DNA from: Bacillus sp. BHET2
Lineage (GTDB): Bacteria > Bacillota > Bacilli > Bacillales > Bacillaceae_B
Reading direction: 5' to 3'
Assembly: GCF_005938125.1 (NCBI RefSeq)
Contig: NZ_VCQN01000005.1
Span: 62,001-126,000 of the forward strand
DNA: 64,000 nt
Shown: piece after piece, positions 25,506 through 34,894 of the stretch
Position numbering within the stretch: the first letter of the stretch is position 1
Layout: each line of letters opens with the position of its first letter
Notes under the pieces: model-generated
Told to the model about the DNA's origin: nothing
Databases searched by the model: none
The model's input: the letters and a program-made list of their open reading frames with translations, nothing else
Program-made: the position numbers and the translations under genes

Positions 25506-26974
25506 TAATATGTTGTGACCTGGAAAATTTTCTGCAGGATGTACATGATATATTTTACGGCTGGTAATTTATCTTGATATTTTTCATATTCAACTGTGTA
25601 GGTTCCGTTCTTGTTGTTCCATATCCGATCGAAATAGGCATCTACCTCAGTCATGGTCTTACTGTCTGTAGGTGCTGTCAGCTTAAGGTTTTCTTCTAAG
25701 TTGTAATCATCCATGTTTCTTGACGTGTAATTACCGGATCCACCGATTACGGTGCTTTGTTTGTCGCCTTTTACAAAAATGAATTTTGTATGGTATTGCT
25801 CTTTATTCGTGTTATACCATCTGATGGTTATATGTTCACTTTCTACCTTATGGAGTTCAGCTGCAATCGGGAGATTTGGAAGGCCGATCTTTTCCTGTCC
25901 AAAGGCATTTTGATTGGGATCCAGTACTAATCGTATGTCAACTCCACGTTCAGCTGCGTCTTCGATCGCGTCGATGATGTCCCGATCTGCAAGATAGAAC
26001 ATTCCAATCCACGCTTCGTCGCCTTTTTTAGCGTCATCTAAGGCTTTTACTACTCCATTTTGAATTTCTCTTTCCGTGAGAATCTGTGCCTTAACTGATG
26101 ATTCAGAAGGAGGAAGGGATTTGATGGAATCGTTTAACTCTTTCTCTGTAGGAAATGCATCGGTATTTCCATCAGAAAAAGCAGCCACGGCCTTTTCCGC
26201 TTTCACCATATCCTTAATGATGTCTCCTTTCACTTTGAACGCGATATTCGAGTGAAAGCCACTGGCATCATGGGGATTGGCAGAAAGAATGAGTCCTTCG
26301 TTTTCTGTTATGACAACTTTTCGGTGATTGGCTTTAATATTCAACAGCTTCAAATATGATCTCATAGTGACCTTCGGTGCTGAAGGTGCCATCGGATTCG
26401 GCAGCCATCCGTAACCGTCCTGGCCAAACCAGCCTAAAGAAGTTCTCCACACCCCTGAATAGAGGATGTTGGGATCCCTGAGACGGTTAAGGTCGGTGAA
26501 GACGACTTCAGCCCCGAGGTCTTCTAGCGGTTCAATTTGCTTAGCAATATGTGATCCGTAAGTGGTATTGACAACATCACTGATAAAGACGACTTTTAAA
26601 TCTGGTTTCTTCTTCATCTGTTCCTTGATAGTACGGGATAATTTTTCACTGATTTGAGGGTAATCGCGATCACCCTTTGTATAGCCGTTAACTAAAAATA
26701 AGTCCAATATCAGAAAATCTTCCGCATTTTCAATGCTTTTGTACATTTCATTAAAGATGGATTGATCATGTTGTTCTTTCCCATCCTTCTGGTAAGTGAG
26801 GTCGTATAGGAACTCTACGTCCTTTTCTGGAATGGTATATGTGTCACTCGCGTAGGAGATGCCTGGTGGCAAGGGCTTTACCCGGTGATAAATCATGACG
26901 GTCGTGAGAATCAGGATGATGACCCCACCGATCCACCAGCTTTTTTTCTTATACCATTTTTTCTTTGTCTTCAA
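25505..26974 (-). CDS. Membrane-anchored phospholipase D-family protein
   Basis: The protein has 489 residues: an N-terminal TM helix (about 12-29) and two PLD-type half sites outside. The first is NHRKVVITE followed by LILSANPHD, the second YHTKFIFVKGD followed by IGGSGNYTSRN. Two HxK motifs place it in the PLD/cardiolipin synthase superfamily; the aspartate of the first motif is replaced by Glu, which is unusual. Substrate unknown; phospholipid head-group transfer or a nuclease role are both possible. Confidence 0.82.
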   Translation of the reverse strand: MKTKKKWYKKKSWWIGGVIILILTTVMIYHRVKPLPPGISYASDTYTIPEKDVEFLYDLTYQKDGKEQHDQSIFNEMYKSIENAEDFLILDLFLVNGYTKGDRDYPQISEKLSRTIKEQMKKKPDLKVVFISDVVNTTYGSHIAKQIEPLEDLGAEVVFTDLNRLRDPNILYSGVWRTSLGWFGQDGYGWLPNPMAPSAPKVTMRSYLKLLNIKANHRKVVITENEGLILSANPHDASGFHSNIAFKVKGDIIKDMVKAEKAVAAFSDGNTDAFPTEKELNDSIKSLPPSESSVKAQILTEREIQNGVVKALDDAKKGDEAWIGMFYLADRDIIDAIEDAAERGVDIRLVLDPNQNAFGQEKIGLPNLPIAAELHKVESEHITIRWYNTNKEQYHTKFIFVKGDKQSTVIGGSGNYTSRNMDDYNLEENLKLTAPTDSKTMTEVDAYFDRIWNNKNGTYTVEYEKYQDKLPAVKYIMYILQKIFQVTTY

Positions 26975-27080
26975 ATGAATTCCCCTGTTCTACTGTTTTT
27001 TCTTACTATACCCCTAACGGCCGCGTGGGAATCCACTTGCGAAAAGATCGCTTGCTTTTTTTACATGGCTATTTTCGCAA

Positions 27081-27155
27081 AAGTTGTTGTTTTCTATCAT
27101 AGGAGCTGCTAAAGCTCTGTCAATGAGTGTGTGCGATAGATGGTGAGGGGAACGG
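27081..27155. repeat. 75-bp direct repeat, copy 1 (copy 2 at 40461-40535)
   Basis: These 75 bases match 40461-40535 with about six differences; the last 34 bases before AACGG are identical. In this copy the repeat runs into a GC-rich palindromic element (27138-27258). Confidence 0.85.
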
Positions 27156-27258
27156 CTACGCTTTCCGGCGGACGAACGGCCGAGCCTCCTCGCATTCGCT
27201 GCGGGGTCTCGGCACGCCCGTTTTTCCGCAGGAGTCTCCGCCGTTCCCCTCACCATCT
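27138..27258. repeat. GC-rich palindromic intergenic element A
   Basis: Perfect 18-bp arms (AGATGGTGAGGGGAACGG at 27138 and its complement at 27241-27258) enclose further paired segments, including GGCGGAC / GTCTCCGCC. It belongs to the class of GC-rich hairpin repeats scattered between genes in Bacillaceae. It has no coding capacity I trust. Confidence 0.8.
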
Positions 27259-27407
27259 AAAAGAGATGTGGTGACAGAGCATAATATCGACAAAAAAACG
27301 AATGCAAAAGTATTTTACTATTCAAGCTAAAATCGACCACAGCACAGGTTGAAAAGTGATGTTTTCTAGCCGTGTATGGTAGTAGATTAGTCCTCATGCT
27401 TAGAAAG

Positions 27408-27532
27408 TTGATTGTAGCGGAAGGTGCTCGACTCCTGCGGGAATTGCGTGAAAGTTGAGACCCCGCAGGGCAGAGCCCGAGGAGGCTCAACTCACGCCCC
27501 GCGGAAAGCGAGCACCTGCAGCGGAAATCAAC
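27408..27532. repeat. GC-rich palindromic intergenic element B
   Basis: The element is bounded by GTTGATT...GCGGAAGGTGCTCG and CGAGCACCTGCAGCGGAAATCAAC, with inner arms CCTGCGGG and CCCCGCAGG and TTGAG / CTCAA segments. It is a long imperfect hairpin of the same style as element A 150 bp away. The 150 bp between them show nothing else. Confidence 0.8.
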
Positions 27533-27597
27533 CACCACTCGCTACCTTCAATAGCAAGTTTATGAAAAGAGTCTATTACATAAAGCAAAGAACAAAA

Positions 27598-27625
27598 AAG
27601 TCCAGACAGAAATCTGCCTGGACTT
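27598..27625 (-). terminator. Terminator of the MFS gene
   Basis: AAGTCCAGGCAG / CTGTCTGGACTT stem (one G-U) with a 4-nt loop is followed by a T run on the minus strand. Confidence 0.88.
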
Positions 27626-27629
27626 GGGT

Positions 27630-28973
27630 TTATGGATGTTTGATTCGCTGCTGATATCGAAACAGGAGGAAAAGGGATAGGGTCATCAATCCGATCAGAA
27701 CCATGAAGGTATTCTGAAAAGATCTTACTGGGAAATCTGCTCCGCCCATTTCTACTATGATACCACCGAGGACGGAACCTGACGCACTTCCTACGTAGTG
27801 GATAAGCTGCTTCATGCCAATTCCTGATGCCGTCAGTTCTTTGCTCATAACACGCGACACTTCGTTGGTCGAGCTTGAAGAAAGACTTGAAAACCCGAAA
27901 CTTGTAAACATGTACGCTAACATAATCATATATTCACTCTGTGGCGATAAGAGATAAAAGATGACAGTCGAAAGGATGAGAAGAATATGAGCGAGAAACA
28001 TCACTCGGATATTCCCATACTTGTCGATTAATCTACCTACGTAAATGGCCGCCACTGCTGATAACATTGCACCCGGGAATATGATAAATCCAACTGCTGT
28101 CGGATTTTTGCCAAATACATGCTGAAGCATAAGGGGCATGACGATCAAGATCGCGAAGTGGGTGACAAAGCCAAGAAAGCTCATATAGAGAATCTGACGG
28201 TATCCTTTGTCCCGAATCAAACTTGGCTGAATAAAAGGGATATCGATTTTATGGATCCGGACCCATAATCCACCGAAAAATACGACAGCTCCTGCGAAAT
28301 AATACCAATGGAACGTAGAAATAAATAAGAGAAAGAACGTGATTCCGATCCCGGTGAGTAAGCCTCCCCAGACATCGAAATATCCTTTTTTAGTCGTTTC
28401 ATCCGGCAAAGTCCGGTATAGAACCGGGATCATTCCTAGGACACATAGCGTAATTAAAAATAAATAATTCCAATTTAAATAGTCCGTGATCACACCGCCT
28501 ACAACGGGACCTAATCCAAATCCAAGGGAAGATGCAGAAGCAATCATCGCAAGTGCCCGACCACGCCTTGCCATGGGGATGAAGCGCCCGGCAAACACCA
28601 TGGATAAGCCAGGGATGGCTGCAGCCCCTGCTGCTTGAAATAGACGGGAAAGCAATAACCAGGCAAAGGAATGAGCGAAAAAGCCCGTCAATGATGCAAT
28701 TCCGAATATGGAAATACCTAGAATAAGTAAGCGCCTGATTGGTATATAGTCTGCCAGTCGGGTGTACGTAATGGTACAGATGGCGAGGACGATGGAATAG
28801 CCCGATACAATCCAGGCCCCTTCAGATGGTGCTAATGAGAAATCCTTTAAGACGTTTGGTAGGGCTACATTGAACATAGTCGTATTCATGACTACTAGCC
28901 AAATCGTTAAACTCAAGAAGAGAATCGTCTTCCTATGTGAAGGAGATGCCTGTGCGTGTTGATCTGCAGTCAT
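27630..28973 (-). CDS. MFS transporter, Tet(L)-like DHA2 group
   Basis: This 447-residue, probably 14-TM exporter resembles the Tet(K)/Tet(L) group: VVMNTTMFNVALPNV in TM1, RLFQAAGAAAIPGLSMV and RFIPMARRGRALAMIAS in the loop 2-3 to TM5 region, and antiporter motif C (GLGPVVGGVI). The start is ATG 28973 with TTGGAGGTGG upstream. Tetracycline, other drugs, or cation/proton exchange are possible; sequence alone does not decide. Confidence 0.85.
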   Translation of the reverse strand: MTADQHAQASPSHRKTILFLSLTIWLVVMNTTMFNVALPNVLKDFSLAPSEGAWIVSGYSIVLAICTITYTRLADYIPIRRLLILGISIFGIASLTGFFAHSFAWLLLSRLFQAAGAAAIPGLSMVFAGRFIPMARRGRALAMIASASSLGFGLGPVVGGVITDYLNWNYLFLITLCVLGMIPVLYRTLPDETTKKGYFDVWGGLLTGIGITFFLLFISTFHWYYFAGAVVFFGGLWVRIHKIDIPFIQPSLIRDKGYRQILYMSFLGFVTHFAILIVMPLMLQHVFGKNPTAVGFIIFPGAMLSAVAAIYVGRLIDKYGNIRVMFLAHILLILSTVIFYLLSPQSEYMIMLAYMFTSFGFSSLSSSSTNEVSRVMSKELTASGIGMKQLIHYVGSASGSVLGGIIVEMGGADFPVRSFQNTFMVLIGLMTLSLFLLFRYQQRIKHP

Positions 28974-29130
28974 CTTTGACCACCTCCAATATATGCTTAG
29001 ATACGCGAAGTAATATACCACATAAAGAAGAGATATGAAACGAATCCGCTTGCTTCTCTAAAAGGCACGCAAACGTTTAATTATTAAAAATTAGTCTATT
29101 ATAAAAGAAGAATCTGTGAGGAGGCTATGT

Positions 29131-29802
29131 ATGTCGAATCTGAATATAAAAGCGTTTGTGTTCGATGCGTATGGAACGTTGTTCGATGTCCATTCCGTTA
29201 TTGAAAAATGCAACGATCTTTTCCCTGATAAGGGGGAGGAAATCAGCCAGGTGTGGCGCCAGAAGCAATTAGAGTATAGTTTCCTGCGTCAGCTGATGGG
29301 AACCTATACAACCTTTTTCTCCATCACGAAGGACGCCCTTCATTACGCCTGTATGCAAACTGGCGTCGACCTTACTGAGGAAAAAGAGAAGGGTTTATTG
29401 GATGCTTATTTAGAACTCACTCATTACGAAGAAGTAGAGAGTGTATTAAAAAAGCTCAAACCTTATCAAACAGCCATTTTTTCAAATGGTTCCATGGATA
29501 TGCTTTCACCATTAGTGGAACAGTCTTCGTTTAGTCACTTGCTGGATAAGGTTTTAACTGTGGATGAAGTCAAGCAGTTCAAACCGACCCCTATGGCGTA
29601 TCAGCTTGTCCTTAAAAAACTGGAAGTCAAAAGGGAAGAAGTTTTGTTTATGTCTTCCAACCCTTGGGATATAGCAGGGGCGACTAACTTTGGATTCAAC
29701 ACCGCCTGGATCAATCGCCAGGATAAAGTGATGGATGAATTAGGAGTAAAACCTGACTTTGTTTACAAGGATCTAACTGGCATATTAGAACATATACATT
29801 AA
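29131..29802 (+). CDS. HAD-family hydrolase, (S)-2-haloacid dehalogenase type II-like
   Basis: The protein has 223 residues. HAD motif I is FVFDAYGTLFDVHS, with catalytic Asp and the type-II dehalogenase YGTLFDV pattern; motif II is IFSNGSMDML; Lys in VKQFKPTPMAY; motif III is MSSNPWDIAGATNFGF. These match L-2-haloacid dehalogenases closely, though many such bacilli enzymes act on phosphate esters instead. The start is ATG 29131 with GAGGAGG upstream. It is a single gene with its own terminator. Confidence 0.88.
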   Translation: MSNLNIKAFVFDAYGTLFDVHSVIEKCNDLFPDKGEEISQVWRQKQLEYSFLRQLMGTYTTFFSITKDALHYACMQTGVDLTEEKEKGLLDAYLELTHYEEVESVLKKLKPYQTAIFSNGSMDMLSPLVEQSSFSHLLDKVLTVDEVKQFKPTPMAYQLVLKKLEVKREEVLFMSSNPWDIAGATNFGFNTAWINRQDKVMDELGVKPDFVYKDLTGILEHIH

Positions 29803-29805
29803 AGA

Positions 29806-29848
29806 AAAAGGGACTGTTACGACTTGAAGTGGTAACAGTCCCTTTTTC
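29806..29848 (+). terminator. Terminator of the HAD gene
   Basis: A 15-bp stem (AAAAGGGACTGTTAC / GTAACAGTCCCTTTT) with an 11-nt loop and T tail. Confidence 0.88.
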
Positions 29849-30010
29849 CTTCTACCCGGTTTTCCAAATACCACAACTTCAAGAATCTTCCCCCTCCCTT
29901 TCTCTTGTTAATCGTTGTATAGTACAGATAGAATAATAGATTCTTTATAAGCAGGAAAATCAATCATGACGATCGAAATCGGACTGTATACTCAGATAGG
30001 GAGGAAGACC

Positions 30011-30340
30011 ATGACTGAAAAATTGATTCCGGTATGTGGTGTAGAAGTAGATACTGAAACAAGATGTAAGCATTATCGAACGAAAAAGGATATCATAGCG
30101 ATAAAATTCAAATGCTGTAATACGTATTTCCCTTGTCATACATGCCATGATGAAGTTGCAGATCATGACCCCATTCTCTGGTCGGCGGATGAGTGGAACA
30201 CGAAAGCGATCCTTTGTGGAGCATGTAAAGGTGAGTTGACGATTTTACAATATATGAATTGCCAATCGGTTTGTCCAAACTGTCATTCGTCCTTTAACCC
30301 TGGGTGTCAAAACCATTATCACCTTTATTTTGAGGGGTAA
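30011..30340 (+). CDS. CHY-type zinc finger protein
   Basis: This 109-residue protein has the CHY zinc-finger spacing: [46 protein letters not shown]. About nine Cys and several His could bind three zinc ions. The start is ATG 30011 with AGGGAGGA upstream, and the following methionine sulfoxide reductase gene is 60 bp downstream. Bacterial versions lack the RING domain of eukaryotic homologues; function unknown. Confidence 0.88.
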   Translation: MTEKLIPVCGVEVDTETRCKHYRTKKDIIAIKFKCCNTYFPCHTCHDEVADHDPILWSADEWNTKAILCGACKGELTILQYMNCQSVCPNCHSSFNPGCQNHYHLYFEG

Positions 30341-30370
30341 GTTTATATGAGATAGGCGACAAATACATGA

Positions 30371-30386
30371 TGTTTCATGTGAAACG
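30371..30386. promoter_or_regulatory. Degenerate parS-like palindrome
   Basis: TGTTTCATGTGAAACG matches 14 of 16 positions of the Spo0J/ParB parS site. It lies in the leader of the MsrAB gene. The central CACGTG is changed to CATGTG, so binding would probably be weaker. Confidence 0.45.
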
Positions 30387-30399
30387 AAAGGGTGTTGAG

Positions 30400-31338
30400 A
30401 TGGAAATCGCTACATTTGCCGGAGGCTGTTTTTGGTGTATGGTGGAACCTTTTGAGGAGAAAGATGGGATCGATTGCATTATATCCGGTTACACAGGAGG
30501 GACCACAGAAGATCCGACATACAAAGAAGTGACATCGGGTGATGGTGATCATTGTGAAGCGGTACAAATCACATTCGATCCAATCGTCTTTCCTTATAAG
30601 AAGCTTCTTGATCTCTATTGGAAACAAATTGATCCGACCGATCCGGGAGGACAATTTAAGGACCGGGGAAGTTCTTACCGGACAGCTATCTTCTATCACA
30701 ATGATACTCAGAGAAGTCTGGCAGAATTATCTAAGAAAGAGCTGGAAAGTAGTGGTCTATTCACTCAACCCATTGTGACGGAAATTCTGCCGGCCCGACC
30801 GTTTTATCGTGCAGAAGAATATCATCAGGATTTCCACAGGAAAAATGCGTTCCGATATGCCCTTTACAAGCGGAGTAGAGAGGACTTCCTGAAGAAGTAT
30901 TGGCCAAAGGATCGGTCTTATTTAAAGGGACAGCTAACGGAAATGCAATATTTCGTCACGCAGGAAGATGGTACGGAACCACCCTACAAAAATGAGTATT
31001 GGAATAACACCAAAGAAGGGATTTATGTGGATATTGTATCAGGGGAACCACTATTCACTTCGAAAGATCAATATGATAGTGGGTGTGGATGGCCCAGCTT
31101 TACAAAAGCTGTCATGGATGCGAGTGTCAAAGAACAATACGATCTTTCCCACCGTTCAACACGAGTAGAAGTAAGGAGCAGGGAGGCTGATTCGCATCTC
31201 GGACATGTATTCACGGACGGGCCAGGTCCCAAGGGTCTCAGGTATTGCATCAATTCAGCTTCCTTACGATTTATTCCGAAAGAGGAGCTTGAAGAAGAGG
31301 GGTATGGAGATTTTTTAGTATTGTTTCATGGTAAGTGA
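30400..31338 (+). CDS. msrAB: Bifunctional peptide methionine sulfoxide reductase MsrA/MsrB
   Basis: The protein is a 312-residue fusion. The MsrA half begins with [14 protein letters not shown], with catalytic Cys in GCFWC, and [14 protein letters not shown]. The MsrB half (from about residue 175) has [10 protein letters not shown] and catalytic [11 protein letters not shown]. The two halves reduce S- and R-methionine sulfoxide. The MsrB half lacks the usual two CxxC zinc pairs. The start is ATG 30400 after AAAGGGTG. No signal peptide is seen, so it is cytosolic. Confidence 0.95.
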   Translation: MEIATFAGGCFWCMVEPFEEKDGIDCIISGYTGGTTEDPTYKEVTSGDGDHCEAVQITFDPIVFPYKKLLDLYWKQIDPTDPGGQFKDRGSSYRTAIFYHNDTQRSLAELSKKELESSGLFTQPIVTEILPARPFYRAEEYHQDFHRKNAFRYALYKRSREDFLKKYWPKDRSYLKGQLTEMQYFVTQEDGTEPPYKNEYWNNTKEGIYVDIVSGEPLFTSKDQYDSGCGWPSFTKAVMDASVKEQYDLSHRSTRVEVRSREADSHLGHVFTDGPGPKGLRYCINSASLRFIPKEELEEEGYGDFLVLFHGK

Positions 31339-31340
31339 AA

Positions 31341-31378
31341 GACATGGCAGCCAATAAAAGCCGCCATGTCTATTTTTT
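31341..31378 (+). terminator. Terminator of msrAB
   Basis: GACATGGC / GCCATGTC stem is followed by a T run; the opposite strand converges here with the DinB gene. Confidence 0.8.
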
Positions 31379-31899
31379 TACCGTTCTACCTTCTCTTCGA
31401 CCTTTTCCCAAAGGTTTTCAATCCCTTGTACCCTTTTAATCGATGTGATGGTTCCTTGATGTAAGCCCTCATGCCAGTTAGCGAATGATAAGACTTCGCC
31501 TAAAGTGGTCAATGTCGTGTTCCCTCCAAGAACAAATGGTTTCTTGCCTACCTCGTCAAGGCGGCTGGAGAAAGCTTCTTTCAAACGCTTCGGTTGTGCC
31601 TCGAGTTTTTCACGAAGCTCCTTCAACGTAGGTGGGGTGAGAGTATTCCAGGTTTCAGGGCTTGTATGGAAGCCGAATAACTCCCCATACTCTGGTGGAA
31701 GTGATCTATGTTCGTTTTCATCTACAAAGGAGTATAGCAGATTTTCCTGGGATAATAAGATATGACCCAGGTTCCATCGAATCGAATTTTTAAATCCATC
31801 AGGGATCTCATCTGCTTGTTGTTCTGTTGTTGCTTCTAGAGCAGCTACCGTACGCATGCGGATAAATTCCATTTGCTGAAATAGCATGTGTTCATCCAT
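31378..31899 (-). CDS. DinB-family protein
   Basis: This 173-residue four-helix-bundle protein of the DinB/YfiT superfamily has likely metal-binding histidines in WNLGHILLSQ and NWHEGLHQGTI, the usual triad positions. Family members include thiol transferases using bacillithiol or mycothiol; that activity is possible but not shown. Start ATG 31899 has a GAGGAGG-type ribosome binding site. It is a single gene. Confidence 0.85.
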   Translation of the reverse strand: MDEHMLFQQMEFIRMRTVAALEATTEQQADEIPDGFKNSIRWNLGHILLSQENLLYSFVDENEHRSLPPEYGELFGFHTSPETWNTLTPPTLKELREKLEAQPKRLKEAFSSRLDEVGKKPFVLGGNTTLTTLGEVLSFANWHEGLHQGTITSIKRVQGIENLWEKVEEKVER

Positions 31900-31997
31900 T
31901 TGTATTCCTCCTCATCCTTTTCATCTCTACATATTCGAGGTGGGACGGAGGATTCCTCTATCTGTAGTAAAGAGAAACTGAAGGAATGAAAAAGAAT

Positions 31998-32038
31998 AAC
32001 CAGAAGCAATGGAGTCTAGGTCCTTCTCGCTTCTGGTT
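31998..32038 (-). terminator. Terminator of the 44-aa gene
   Basis: AACCAGAAGC / GCTTCTGGTT stem with a 21-nt loop; on the minus strand it follows the small gene ending at 32065. T runs occur on both sides, so it could work in both directions. Confidence 0.7.
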
Positions 32039-32064
32039 AATTTTTTTATTCATGCTGTGTGTTC

Positions 32065-32199
32065 TTACTTTTGTGGTCGGTTTTTCTTGGTATTCGCTTG
32101 CCCCGTTGTAAACTCGACTAATTCAGAACTTGTTCGATTTCCTTTTTTAGCATTTGTATTACTTTGAGCATTGCGGTTTCCTTTTTTTGTTCGTCCCAT
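32065..32199 (-). CDS. Small Asn/Lys-rich hypothetical protein (44 aa)
   Basis: ATG 32199 follows a strong GGGAGGGA ribosome binding site. The 44-residue product begins MGRTKKGNRNAQSNTNAKK and is hydrophilic, rich in Asn, Lys, Thr and Gln, with no Cys. A hairpin terminator lies downstream. Composition recalls small acid-soluble spore proteins, but I do not recognise a defined family; a spore role is a guess. Confidence 0.6.
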   Translation of the reverse strand: MGRTKKGNRNAQSNTNAKKGNRTSSELVEFTTGQANTKKNRPQK

Positions 32200-32353
32200 A
32201 CAGATTCCCTCCCAAATTAGTAACTCAAGCATTTATAGTGTGAGGATTAAAATAGGAAATATTCTTCTATGGAAAGCGACAAAATATGTCAAATGTCTTG
32301 GCTACTCTGTTTATTTCCCAGGCTATATTCGACAAAAAACGGCAGTCCCCAAC

Positions 32354-33895
32354 TCACTCGTTTGCTTCAAATGTTGTGAGAGGTTTCTTGGCGGGGCCTT
32401 CGATGACGTCCCCGTCGATTGAGAAGCGGGAGCCGTGACAAGGGCAATCCCACGTGTGGTCTCCGTGGTTCCATTCTGTTTCGCAGCCCAGGTGGGTGCA
32501 CGTTGTATCGACGATGTGGAGTCTTCCTGATTCGTCCCTGTATCCTCCGCAGCGGCGTCCGTTCAAGTTCACGATATCGCCTTCTCCATTTTGAAGCTCC
32601 TGGGGCTTCTTCGATGGGATTTGAAGTTTCCCTTTCATGAGCTGTCCGGCAACATTTAGATTCTCTTTTAAGAAATGCTTGATGCTCGGGTCTGCGACAA
32701 ACCGGGATGGAGTGTATACGTCAGCATAAATATGGTGATTTCCTAAAATCTGATCCGAGAGAATCTGACCGGCAAGCGTACCAGATGTCATTCCCCATTT
32801 ATTAAAGCCTGTTGCCACAAAAATTGAAGGGTGTTTTTCTGTCAACTTGCCGATGTATGGCACCTTATCCAATGTGATCAAGTCCTGTGCCGACCAGCGA
32901 TAACGGACTTCCTCTACGCCCATCACTTCTTCCCCAAATTCCTGTAATGCCTTATAGTGATCCATTGTATCTTTTCCCTGCCCTGTTTTGTGTTTATTTC
33001 CCCCGATCAAAATGAGTTTTTCTCCATTTTCATCGATTTCAGAGCGCAAGGAACGGATAGGGTCTTCCGCACTGATGTACATGCCGCCAGGGTAGTCCTT
33101 TTTGGCTTTCACTCCAAGGATGTACGAGCGTTCTGCATGCATTTTCGTGAAATAAAGGCCCATTCCATCATAAAAAGGAAAGTGAGAACAGATGACTACG
33201 TGCTCGCCGTCCAGATGGTACCCGTCTACGGTCACAACCTGAGTGTTCGTACCTTCATTAATGGTTTTGGCTGCTGTGCCTTCAAAGATTTGTCCACCCA
33301 GTCCTGTATATGATTCAATCAAGGCTTTAAGATATTTCAGAGGATGAAACTGAGCTTGGCCTTTCATGACGACTGCATTTTTGATGACTAGATCGAGAGG
33401 AAGTTCCCTGATGATCTCTCCATTGATCTCTAACTTCTGATACGCCTCATATTCCTTTTCAATCTTCTCTTCATACTGTTTCGTAGTCGCATAAACATAG
33501 GAGTCTTCCTCAGAAAAATGACAATCGATGTTTTCGCTGGAAATGGTGTCCCTGATAAACTGAAGAGCTTTTGATTGTGACAAGTAATATTTCTTTGCAA
33601 ATTCTTCTCCGAAATGCTGGATGAGCTCATCATAAATCAATCCATGTTGAGCGGAGATTTTAGCGGTTGTATGTCCGGTTGTTCCGTTCAATAAGTGGTC
33701 TGCCTCTATAAGGGCAACATTTTTACCGCCTTTAGCTAACAAGTATGCAGTGGTGATACCTGCAATCCCACCTCCAACTACGGCTACATCTACTTTTATA
33801 TTTTTATCAAGTTTCTTAAATAGGGGGAGTTTAGCTGTTTCCCTCCAGTATGGCTCTGGTGTTTGGGAGAAAGCATTGTGTTGTTGAGAGTCCAT
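32354..33895 (-). CDS. FAD-dependent oxidoreductase with C-terminal Rieske domain (YhfW-like)
   Basis: The protein has 513 residues. A DAO-type FAD domain begins with VDVAVVGGGIAGITTAYLLAKGG (dinucleotide fold) and ends with VATGFNKWGMTSGTLAG. The last 85 residues form a Rieske [2Fe-2S] domain with CTHLGC and CPCHGSRF. This fusion is the B. subtilis YhfW arrangement; the substrate is unknown. It is a single gene. Confidence 0.92.
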   Translation of the reverse strand: MDSQQHNAFSQTPEPYWRETAKLPLFKKLDKNIKVDVAVVGGGIAGITTAYLLAKGGKNVALIEADHLLNGTTGHTTAKISAQHGLIYDELIQHFGEEFAKKYYLSQSKALQFIRDTISSENIDCHFSEEDSYVYATTKQYEEKIEKEYEAYQKLEINGEIIRELPLDLVIKNAVVMKGQAQFHPLKYLKALIESYTGLGGQIFEGTAAKTINEGTNTQVVTVDGYHLDGEHVVICSHFPFYDGMGLYFTKMHAERSYILGVKAKKDYPGGMYISAEDPIRSLRSEIDENGEKLILIGGNKHKTGQGKDTMDHYKALQEFGEEVMGVEEVRYRWSAQDLITLDKVPYIGKLTEKHPSIFVATGFNKWGMTSGTLAGQILSDQILGNHHIYADVYTPSRFVADPSIKHFLKENLNVAGQLMKGKLQIPSKKPQELQNGEGDIVNLNGRRCGGYRDESGRLHIVDTTCTHLGCETEWNHGDHTWDCPCHGSRFSIDGDVIEGPAKKPLTTFEANE

Positions 33896-33970
33896 TTGTA
33901 CGCTCCTTTAGCATTCTATTCCTTACCATTCTCTCCCGATAGACAGAAAAAATAAGTGAGGGATAAAAAA

Positions 33971-34004
33971 AAGAGACCCACTCGGTTACCCAAGGGAGTC
34001 TCTT
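33971..34004 (-). terminator. Terminator of folD
   Basis: AAGAGACTCCC / GGGTCTCTT stem on the minus strand runs into eight T residues. Confidence 0.8.
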
Positions 34005-34017
34005 AAAGGATAATGGT

Positions 34018-34872
34018 TTATGAATTTTGAAGAACAGGACCGGATTTCTCGGCAGAATCAACAGTCTGTTTTAAAAGCATGGAAATGGTAACAGGGCCGA
34101 CTCCACCAGGAACAGGGGTAATGGCACTGGCCTTTTCATAACATGCCTCATAATCAATGTCCCCGACATTCCCTTTGTTATAGCCTGCATCAAGAACGAC
34201 TGCCCCTTCTTTTAACCAGTCCCCTTGAATGAACTTAGCTTTGCCAACAGCAGCCACTACGATATCTGCAGCAGCCAGAATCTCTGGGAGTTTCTCTGTA
34301 TAGGAATGGCAAGTCGTCACCGTTGCGTTCCGGTTTAATAACATCATGGAAACAGGTTTTCCGAGAATAGGACTTCTTCCAACAACGACAGCGTGTTTTC
34401 CTTCAAGTGACACTCCGTAATAATCAATGATGCTCATGATTGCTGCTGGGGTGCAGGATGGATATTCACCAAACCCTAACGAATTTTGACCGAAACCGAG
34501 GCTTGTGACCCCGTCAACATCTTTTTCAATCGAGATCGTTTCAAAGGCAGCTCGTTCGTCAATGTGATGAGGAACGGGGTGCTGTAAGAGTATGCCATGA
34601 ACAGAAGTGTCATCATTAAGCTCTTTGATCACGTCTAGAAGCTCGTCCGTTGTCGTTTCCTTTGGAAGGTGGATTTTTCTTGACTCCATCCCGATTTTCC
34701 GACAGGCATTTCCCTTCATCTTTACGTACGTAGCAGAAGATGAATCATCTCCTACGAGCACGGTAGCAAGACATGGAGTGATTCCCTTCTCTTTTAATAA
34801 AGTGACTCTCGACTTTAGGCTTTCTTTTACCTCAGATGCTACAAGCTTCCCGTCTAATACTAGTGGTTCCAC
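34018..34872 (-). CDS. folD: Bifunctional methylene-THF dehydrogenase/cyclohydrolase FolD
   Basis: This 284-residue enzyme interconverts 5,10-methylene-THF and 10-formyl-THF. Signatures: SATYVKMKGNACRKIGM with catalytic YVxxK, GILLQHPVPHHID, DVDGVTSLGFG, the NADP loop GRSPILGKPVSMML and the C-terminal TPVPGGVGPVTISMLL. It is preceded by a ZTP riboswitch and so is expected to respond to folate starvation. Confidence 0.97.
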   Translation of the reverse strand: MEPLVLDGKLVASEVKESLKSRVTLLKEKGITPCLATVLVGDDSSSATYVKMKGNACRKIGMESRKIHLPKETTTDELLDVIKELNDDTSVHGILLQHPVPHHIDERAAFETISIEKDVDGVTSLGFGQNSLGFGEYPSCTPAAIMSIIDYYGVSLEGKHAVVVGRSPILGKPVSMMLLNRNATVTTCHSYTEKLPEILAAADIVVAAVGKAKFIQGDWLKEGAVVLDAGYNKGNVGDIDYEACYEKASAITPVPGGVGPVTISMLLKQTVDSAEKSGPVLQNS

Positions 34873-34894
34873 TGCAATCCCTCCTGATTATAGT

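Noticed and set aside
27014..27538. Several open frames across the GC-rich hairpin elements
   Set aside because: They follow the inverted repeats, have no ribosome binding sites, and mirror each other on the two strands.
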